From the NCBI GenBank assembly GCA_009773315.1, contig WRPE01000023.1:1-44278 (forward strand): DNA of 44,278 bases. Reading direction: 5' to 3'. Position 1 is the stretch's first letter, and every line of letters begins with the position of its first letter. The notes under the pieces are model-generated. The model made no database searches, had not been told where the DNA came from, and worked only from the letters and a program-made list of their open reading frames with translations. This document shows, one piece after another, positions 1 through 8,300 of the stretch. A program made the position numbers and the translations under genes. This DNA comes from Syntrophaceae bacterium (GTDB lineage: Bacteria; Desulfobacterota; Syntrophia; Syntrophales; Smithellaceae).

Positions 1-87
1 GCTCATGAAATGGGATTTGAATTGGTGTCTAGTCAAGCAGTGACAGCACCAGCATGAATCCAATGAATTCTGATGGTTATGGTGAAG

Positions 88-909
88 TTAGTCAGAAGCA
101 AAGACGCCCTGACCCATATAATTAATTAGAAGAGCGGCAAATACGAAATACCAGGCATGCAGAATCGGCTTCTTGCCTAAGTGCCCCATATTGGCATACA
201 GGGCTTCGCCGCCCGTGGCACATAAAATGACCTCGGAAAGGACAAAAAATCCCGCCAGTCCGTTTTCCGTGAGAAATTTGAAGGCATAATAGGGATTAAC
301 GGCTTTAAATATTCCCGGCATGGTGACCACCGACGCCAATCCTGTTAAAGCCAGGCAAAGAAACCAGACCAGCATAACCGGTCCGAAGACGCGGGCGACT
401 TTATCCGTTCCCCGGGATTGAACAGCAAAAAGACCGACGGCAATCGTTACCGCAATCAGAATCAGAAATTCCAGCCGCAGGTCTTCCAGACCGGGAACAA
501 GCAGGATGCCTTCCACGGCAGACATAATGGAAATTGCGGGTGTGATGACCCCGTCGCCCAATAAAAGCGAAACACCGATGATCGCAAGAAACCCGCCGAA
601 GGCCAACTTGCGGCCGGGCTTGAGCGTCTTCGTCAGAATTTCTCTGAGCATGATTTCTCCGCCTTGTCCTTTATAGGAAAGGCTCATCGCCAGCCAGGCG
701 TATTCGGCTGTGACGAGGATAATCATTGTCCAGACCACAAGGGAAAGAATTCCCAGGACGCTCTCCGGCGTTCTCGGGGTCAGGGCAAATACAACGGTCA
801 AGGTATAGATGGGACTTGTACCGATATCGCCGAACACAATCCCCATGGATCGGACAATACCGCCCCAGAAAGAATCCTGTTTGCTTTTTTTCAAAATAAC
901 CCTCACCAA
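88..909 (-). pseudogene. kup: Truncated Kup-family potassium transporter
   Basis: Kup (KUP/HAK/KT family) is an inner-membrane K+ uptake protein. The frame shows the family's N-terminal signature VFGDIGTSPIYTL near residues 25-37, a GDGVITPA motif near 118-125 and several hydrophobic segments. Family members are about 620-700 residues with about 12 membrane helices. This frame stops after 273 residues, just beyond the conserved INYMGQG, and no Kup-like sequence follows in any frame down to the window edge. About the last half of the protein is therefore missing. The upstream end is also unclear: the longest frame starts at TTG, a GTG follows it directly, and the first ATG lies at residue 22. 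It is divergent from the phosphofructokinase gene. An insertion or deletion at about 100-110 is the simplest explanation; an assembly join is possible. Confidence 0.8.
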
Positions 910-920
910 TCAACCATCTC

Positions 921-971
921 GCGAGCTCGCTGTCGAGGCATGAAATGAACGTCATTATGCCGCGAGCTCGC
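921..971. repeat. Two copies of a 10-bp palindrome, GCGAGCTCGC
   Basis: The self-complementary decamer GCGAGCTCGC, followed each time by TG, occurs at 921-930 and again at 962-971 between kup and the divergent phosphofructokinase gene. A short hairpin (CCCGC at 992-996 pairing with GCGGG at 1001-1005) lies next to it. Function is unknown; they could be scattered intergenic repeats or sites for a dimeric regulator. Confidence 0.6.
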
Positions 972-1091
972 TGCGGAGAATTGACGCTCGTCCCGCAACA
1001 GCGGGATTAATCTGAAACCCCATTAACACCGAAAGACAGAGTGGTCAAGCTCGGCGAATGAAGGACGGATGGCCTGGTCAAAACTCTTCAG

Positions 1092-1122
1092 TTGATAAAA
1101 ACCAAGGAATATGCAATATGCT
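1092..1122 (+). promoter_or_regulatory. Possible promoter for the PPi-phosphofructokinase gene
   Basis: TTGATA at 1092-1097 resembles a -35 element. The best -10-like hexamers downstream are AATATG (1115-1120) or TATGCT (1117-1122), 17-19 bases away. The match is weak at -10. An AGGA ribosome-binding sequence follows near 1130, before the ATG at 1143. Confidence 0.3.
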
Positions 1123-1142
1123 TTTAAATAGGAAAAATAGCA

Positions 1143-2240
1143 ATGAGAATAGCGGTTTTAACGGGTGGCGGTGATTGTCCGGGCCTCAACGGCGCGATCA
1201 AATGGGTGACTAAAACGGCTCTTGATCCCCTTCTCGCGAAGAAGCGGTCCGTCACCTTCGACGTCATCGGCATCCGGGACGGGTGGAAGGGCCTCGTGGA
1301 GGTCGATCCGGGTAGTCCGGAGAGCTTGGCCCGTCACACCATGAAGCTCGACGAGGAGATTGTGCGCACGTGGGACCGTTACGGAGGAACAAATCTCGGA
1401 ACGTCCCGAACCAACCCCTTCAATTCAAAAAATGACGCCTCGCAAAAAGCGATGGACAATATCAACCGACTCGGCATCGACGTCATTGTGGCCGTCGGCG
1501 GTGAGGATACTCTCGGCGTGGCCTCCAAGCTCCATCGGCTGGGCATCAAAACCATCGGCATTCCCAAGACCATTGACGGCGATCTTGCAGGCACCGATTA
1601 TTCATTGGGCTTCGATTCGGCGGTGAATATCATCATGGAAGAGATCGATCGTCTACGAACAACCGCCGGGTCTCACAACCGGATATTTGTAGTGGAGACC
1701 ATGGGCCGGCATGCGGGCTGGCTCGCCCTGCACGGTGGCGAATGCAGCGGCGCCTATATCATTCTGATCCCCGAGCACCGTTTTGATATGGAACGGGTCT
1801 GCGATCTTCTCGAAGAACGCTGTGGCCGGGAGATTCAGTACAGTATCATCGTCGTTTCCGAGGGCGCGACGATGACCGCCAATTGCGAATTCTGCAAGGA
1901 CAATAAGGTGGATGAGTTCGGTCACCGGTCACTGGGGGGCCTTGCCGCCTATATCGCGAAGGAAATCGAGGGGAAAACGGGATTGGAAACCCGCCATGTC
2001 ACATTGAGTCACCTTCAGCGGGGAGGATCGCCGTCTGCCCGGGACCGCCTGATGGCGCGGTGGTTCGGGATCGCGGCCGTGGACATGATTGTCAACGAGG
2101 ATTTCGGCAGGATGGTAAGCTATCGCCATGGTGAGATCACATCGGTGCCCATGAAAGATGTTACCGATCACCTGAATCTCATCGATGTGGATAAATATTA
2201 CGATACCGAACGGTATAACGGCAAACGATCCATTCTCTAA
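1143..2240 (+). CDS. pfp: 6-phosphofructokinase, pyrophosphate-dependent type
   Basis: It phosphorylates fructose 6-phosphate to the 1,6-bisphosphate in cytoplasmic glycolysis, and the PPi-linked enzymes can run in reverse. At 365 residues it fits the bacterial family. Visible motifs are GGGDCPGLN (8-16), GGEDTLG (119-125), PKTIDGD (141-147) and MGRHAGW (near 188). E. coli ATP-PFK has Gly104 and Gly124. Here the matching positions are Asp122 (in GGED) and Lys142 (in PKTIDGD), the pair established as the signature of PPi use. Substrate choice is therefore a family inference from two residues that can be seen. The ATG at 1143 has AGGA about 9 bases upstream. The cyclic glucan synthase follows 71 bases downstream on the same strand and may be co-transcribed. 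Confidence 0.9.
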   Translation: MRIAVLTGGGDCPGLNGAIKWVTKTALDPLLAKKRSVTFDVIGIRDGWKGLVEVDPGSPESLARHTMKLDEEIVRTWDRYGGTNLGTSRTNPFNSKNDASQKAMDNINRLGIDVIVAVGGEDTLGVASKLHRLGIKTIGIPKTIDGDLAGTDYSLGFDSAVNIIMEEIDRLRTTAGSHNRIFVVETMGRHAGWLALHGGECSGAYIILIPEHRFDMERVCDLLEERCGREIQYSIIVVSEGATMTANCEFCKDNKVDEFGHRSLGGLAAYIAKEIEGKTGLETRHVTLSHLQRGGSPSARDRLMARWFGIAAVDMIVNEDFGRMVSYRHGEITSVPMKDVTDHLNLIDVDKYYDTERYNGKRSIL

Positions 2241-2311
2241 AGTAGGCCCGGTAAAAAGATGTGATTCCGGGGCATGATGGCCGCCTCTGCTCTTCCACAA
2301 GGAGATAAAAA

Positions 2312-5300
2312 TTGAATTTGATTTACAAGACAGCAGCCAATACTTTATTATTTTTGAAGAAGTACCTTTCGAAAAGTCGTTTCGGGAAAAAGTATACCCG
2401 CGACGAGTCCCCCTTGCGATCCGAATTGCTCAGTTCCGACCAGATGAAACAGCATGGTAAAAATCTGGCAAGCCTGCATCAATTAACCAATGAGGAAGCG
2501 ACTGAGAAACTTCTGGAACGGCTCCAGGACAATGACGATATTCTGATTGAAACCATCCGGCAGTTGACTGCCGTCGTCAAGACGAACAGCCCTGTCGCTC
2601 CAGCAGAGGAATGGCTGCTGGATAACTTTTATTTGATTGAAGAAAATGTCCGCACCGCCAAACGTCACTTATCCCGTGGATTCAGCCGGAGCCTGCCCCG
2701 GCTTGTCGGCGGGACTTCCGCCGGACTGCCCCGGGTTTATGATATCGCGCAGGAGATCATTTCCCACGGCGACGGCAGAGTGGATCTGGAAAACCTTGTT
2801 AGTTTTATTACAGCCTACCAGTCAGTTTCCCATCTGAAACTAGGCGAGTTGTGGGCTATTCCAATCATGCTGCGTCTGGCGCTGATTGAAAATCTCCGGC
2901 GTATCGGAACGCGCATCATGGCCGATATTGCCGACCGGGCGCGCGCCAGTTATTGGGCAGATCAGATGGTTGATGTCTCCAAGAAGGATCCCAAAAGCCT
3001 TGTCTTAGCCATTGCGGATATGGCCCGGTCTGATCCTCCGCTTTTAAATTCGTTTGTCGCGGAATTTGCCCGCCGTTTGCAGGGAAAGAGTCCGGGGTTG
3101 GCCTTGCCTTTGGGCTGGGTCGAACAGCGGCTTTCCGAATCGCATTTGACCATCGAACAGGTGATCCGGTCGGGGAATCAGCAACTGGCCGCCGACCAGG
3201 CGTCCGTCAGCAATAGTATCGGCTCTCTCCGGTTTCTGACGACAATGAACTGGCGGGAATTTGTCGAGACGATGAGTGTGGTCGAAAAAGTGCTGCGGGA
3301 AGATCCCGGCGATGTCTATGTTCGAATGGATTTTGTCACGCGCGACCATTATCGTCATGTCGTAGAAAAAATTGCCAAAAACAGTCCGACGCTCGAAAGG
3401 GATGTCGCACAAAAAGCCATCGATTTGGCTAAATCCGCCCTGGCCCGGAAAAGCGGCGATGAGCGGATGACCCATGTTGGTTATTATCTGATTGACAAAG
3501 GATTACCACAACTTGAAAAAAGCGCCGAGATGCGCCTTTCTTTATCCGAGTCTGCAAGAAGAGCTCTGGGCCGGGTTCCCTTATTGCTCTATCTGGGCAG
3601 CATCATTGGGATGACTTTCTTATTGGCGGGATACCTGCTGGTAATGGTTCATGCGGCAGGTATTCACGACTGGATCATAGGGCCTGCGGCGATTGTCCTG
3701 TTTCTTAGCGCAAGCTCTCTGGGTGTGACTCTGACCAATTGGCTGGTCACGCTGCTCACACATCCCCATCCCTTGCCGCGCATGGACTTTTCTCTGGAAA
3801 TTCCGCCGGAGTCGAGCACGCTGGTGATCATCCCCACGATGCTCAACAATGTTCAAAACGTGGAAGATTTGGTCGAAGCGCTGGAAATTCGATTTCTGAC
3901 AAACAGAGAAGATAACCTGCACTTCGGTCTTCTTACTGATTTTTGCGACGCCCCTCAGGAGAAAATGCCTGATGACGACGAGCTTTTGCGCCTGGCCGAG
4001 AAGGGGATCAAAGACCTCCACGAGAAATACAGGGGCGTCAAAGGAGGAACATTTTTCCTTTTTCACCGCCCGCGTCTTTGGAATCCGGAGGAAGGCATCT
4101 GGATGGGCTACGAACGTAAACGCGGTAAGTTGGCCGAGTTGAATGCCCTCTTGCGAGGCGGCGCGAAAGATAGTTTTTCAAAGATTGTCGGCGCCGCGGA
4201 ATTATTATCCAATGTGAAGTATGTCATTACTCTGGATACGGATACGCAAATGCCCCGCGATGCCGCGGAAAAGTTCATCGGGACGATGGCCCATCCGCTG
4301 AACCGTCCCCATTTTGACGAATCGAAAAACATCATTAACGCCGGTTACGGCATCCTTCAGCCTAGGCTAACGGAAAGCTTATCCGGGACCAGACAGACCC
4401 GGTATTCGCGATTGTGGGGAGGTCAGACGGGGATCGACCCGTATACGCGCATGGTTTCCGATATTTACCAGGATGCCTTCGGCGAAGGTTCCTTTGTCGG
4501 CAAGGGCATCTATGATGTCGACGCGTTTGAACAAGCGCTGCACAACCGTCTTCCCGAAAACCGGATACTCAGTCACGACCTGATCGAGGGTTGTCATGCG
4601 CGCTCGGGGCTTATTTCCGATGTGGAGTTGTATGAAGAATATCCGGCTCAGTACCGGGTGGATGTGAGTCGCAGACGCCGCTGGATTCGCGGGGACTGGC
4701 AAATCGCCGGTTGGCTGAGATTAAAGGTTCCTGTTTTGGGCGGAGAACATCAAAAGAATGCATTATCATGTCTTTCCCAGTGGAAAATATTCGACAACCT
4801 TCGCCGCAGTCTCGTTCCCGCCGCGCTGACCATCATGTTGGTTGCCGGCTGGACGATGTTGCCGCAGGCCTGGCTATGGACGCTGCTTCTGGCAGCGATT
4901 CTTCTCATTCCTTCCATGGGCGCCGTCCTTCTTGATCTGTTTCGTAAACCGGGAGACGTGCTGTGGAAGGATCACCTGACCTACATGATGCGTCAGGCGA
5001 GGAGGCATGGTCTGCAGATTTTATTCACGATCGCCTGCCTGCCGTTCGAAGCTTTTTACAGTCTGGATGCGATTTTGCGCACCGGCTCGCGGATGCTGGT
5101 AACGCACAAACGATTACTGGAGTGGAATCCCTTCCAAAACCAGACGCATCCAGCCGCAAATGATCTGGTGGCATCCTGCAGGACCATGTGGATAGCCCCT
5201 GTCCTGTCCGCAGCGGTATTAACTTATATCTCGATTGCGAGACCCGGCGCGCTTTGCGCCGCCTTGCCCGTGCTGATCCTCTGGTTTTTATCCCCTGCCA

Positions 5301-8300
5301 TTACCTGGTGGGTCAGTAGGCCTTCCGTCAAAGAAGGGATCACCCTGAACGATGAACAAATCATTTTCTTAAGAAAAGCAGCTCGCAGAACCTGGTCGTT
5401 TTTCGAAACGTTTGTTACCGTGGAAGAGCATTGGCTTCCGCCGGACAACTATCAGGAGCAGCCCGGCTCTGTGATTGCGCACCGCACGTCGCCCACCAAC
5501 ATGGGACTGGCGCTCCTGGCAAATTTATCCGCCTGTGATTTTGGTTATGTGACACCCGGTGAATTTCTCAGACGCACAGCGAATACTTTCGGCACCATGG
5601 AAAAGATGGATCGCCACCGGGGCCACTTTTACAATTGGTATGATACGCAAACCCTAAAAACACTGCCGCCGCATTACATATCGACCGTGGACAGCGGGAA
5701 CCTTTGTGGTTATCTGTTGACGCTGAAGCAGGGACTCCTTGATCTTCCAGACAGGATTTTATCATCGAATCGATTGCTGGAAGGCCTTTTCGACACCTAT
5801 AGCGTCCTCAAAGATGTTGCCGGAAATACGTCTAAAAATGAACTGGCCGAATTTAAAAAACATCTGGAAAGGCCTTTGTCTCCAGGGCGGGCGACGGTTA
5901 ACAACTTGTGGTTGCGTCTCGATATGCTGAAACAATCAGCATCAATTCTTGCCGCAAGCTTTGAGGCCGATCCGCAAAGTCAGTCCTACGGATGGGCGCA
6001 GGTTCTTGCCCATCAATGCCGGGATGCGGTGGATGAAGTGATGACACTCTGCCCCTGGGCAGCGCTGCAAATCCCTACGGCCGGTGTTGCCCGTCTTTTC
6101 GAGGAAATCGGTACTCCCACCTTGCGGGAAGTTTCAGACCTGTCCGCAACGTGGCTTTCCTCCGTGGAAGAGATAATCGGGCCTTCTGCCAATGATGAAG
6201 AACAGGCGTGGTCACGCGAGTTTCATAAACTGGTTTTGGAAGGAAGCAGGCTTTCGCGGGAAAGACTATCCGTCATTCAAACGCTCATTAAAAAAGCCGG
6301 GGAATTTGCCGATATGGATTACAGCTTCCTCTATGATAAAGGACATCAGTTGTTAACCATCGGGTATAGCGTCGGCGATCGCCGCCGGGACACAAGCTTC
6401 TATGACCTGCTGGCATCCGAGGCCAGATTTTGCAGTTTTGTCGCCATTGCGCAGGGGCAACTACCGAAGGAAAACTGGTTTGCCCTGGGACGCATGCTGA
6501 CCAATCCGGGAGGTGATCCCGTTCTCCTTTCCTGGGACGGGTCGATGTTTGAGTACTTGATGCCGCTCCTGGTCATGCCGAACTACGAAAACACGTTACT
6601 GGACCAAACCTACAAGGCAGTGGTCAAAAGACAGATAGCGTATGGAGAAAAAAGGGGAGTACCCTGGGGCATTTCGGAATCCGGTTATAACACCATTGAT
6701 GTTCATTTGAACTACCAGTATCGCGCTTTCGGTGTCCCCGGCCTGGGACTCAAGCGTGGGCTTAGCGACGATCTGGTGATATCTCCGTATGCGTCAGCGC
6801 TGGCACTGATGATCGCACCGGAGGAGGCCTGTGAGAATCTCCAGCGACTGGCCGCCAAAGGCATGATGGGGGCGTACGGTTTTTATGAAGCACTGGATTA
6901 TACCGCGACGCGTTTGCCTGCCGGTCAGGTAAGCGTTGCCGTCCGATCCTTCATGGCGCATCATCAGGGAATGAGCTTACTGGCCCTGTCCCATCTCCTA
7001 CTGAATCGTCCGATGCAAAAGCGCTTTGAGTCCGAACCGATGTTTCAATCGGCAATGCTTTTGCTTCAGGAACGCATCCCCAAAGCCGTTTCCTTCTACA
7101 GGCAGATCGCCGACGACATTAATGTCCGTAAATCATCCGCCCCGCAGAAAATTCCATCGCGCATCATTGAAACCCCCGATACGCCTGTACCGGAGGTGCA
7201 ATTGTTGTCCAACGGCAGATATCACGTCATGATTACGAATGCCGGTGGCGGATACAGCCGCTGGAAGGATATAGCGGTGACGCGCTGGCGCGAAGACGCC
7301 ACCCGCGATCCCTGGGGCATGTTCTGTTATATCCGCGATGTTTCCACGGGAGAATTCTGGTCCAATGCCTATCAGCCGACGCTGAAAAAGCCGGACAGAT
7401 ACGAGGCGATTTTCTCCGACTCGAAGGTCGAGTTTCGCAGGCGCGATGATGAAATTAACACGCACACCCAAATAGCCGTGTCACCGGAAGACGATATTGA
7501 ACTCAGGCGCATCCGCATCACCAATCGTTCCAGAAAACGCCGCGAACTGGATCTGACCAGTTACGCGGAAGTTGTGATCGCTACGCCTGCGGCCGATGCG
7601 ATGCATCCGGCATTTAGCAACCTTTTTGTTCAAACGGAAATTATCCGGAATCGTCAAGCGATTCTCTGTACACGAAGACCACGGTCCAAGGATGAGCCCA
7701 CCTACTGGACTTTTCATTTAATGGCGTTGCATGGCACGGACCAAAACGAGGTTTCTTATGAAACGGATCGCTTAAAGTTTGTCGGCCGCGGCAATACGCT
7801 ATCTGGTCCCGCGGCCATGAAGGGTTCGACAAACGGGACAAAAGCCCTGTCGAACACGCAAGGTTCCGTTCTGGATCCGATTGTTGCGATCCGCCGTCCG
7901 ATCAAACTCTCACCAGGAGAATCGGTGACGATGGATATCGTTTCCGGCATCGCTGAAACCCGCGCCAAAGCGCTCGGCCTTATTGAAAAATACCACGACA
8001 ACCGCCTGGCCGACCGCGTTTTTAATCTGGCCTGGACACACAGTCAGGTCATGCTCAGGCAAATCAATGCAACCCAGGAAGACGCCCATCTTTACGGACG
8101 TCTGGCCGGTTCCGTTATTTACGCCAATTCATCCCTGCGCACTGATCCGAGGATCATTCTAAAAAACCGTCGCGGGCAATCCGGCTTATGGGGTTACGCC
8201 ATTTCCGGAGACTTACCAATCGTGTTGCTTCAGATTAGCGACCATACCAACATTGAACTTGTCCGTCAGCTCCAGCAGGCCCATGCCTACTGGCGTTTAA

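Noticed and set aside
1-57. Plus-strand frame ending in a stop at 55-57 at the left window edge
   Set aside because: Only 18 codons, no recognisable end motif; cannot be told from chance.
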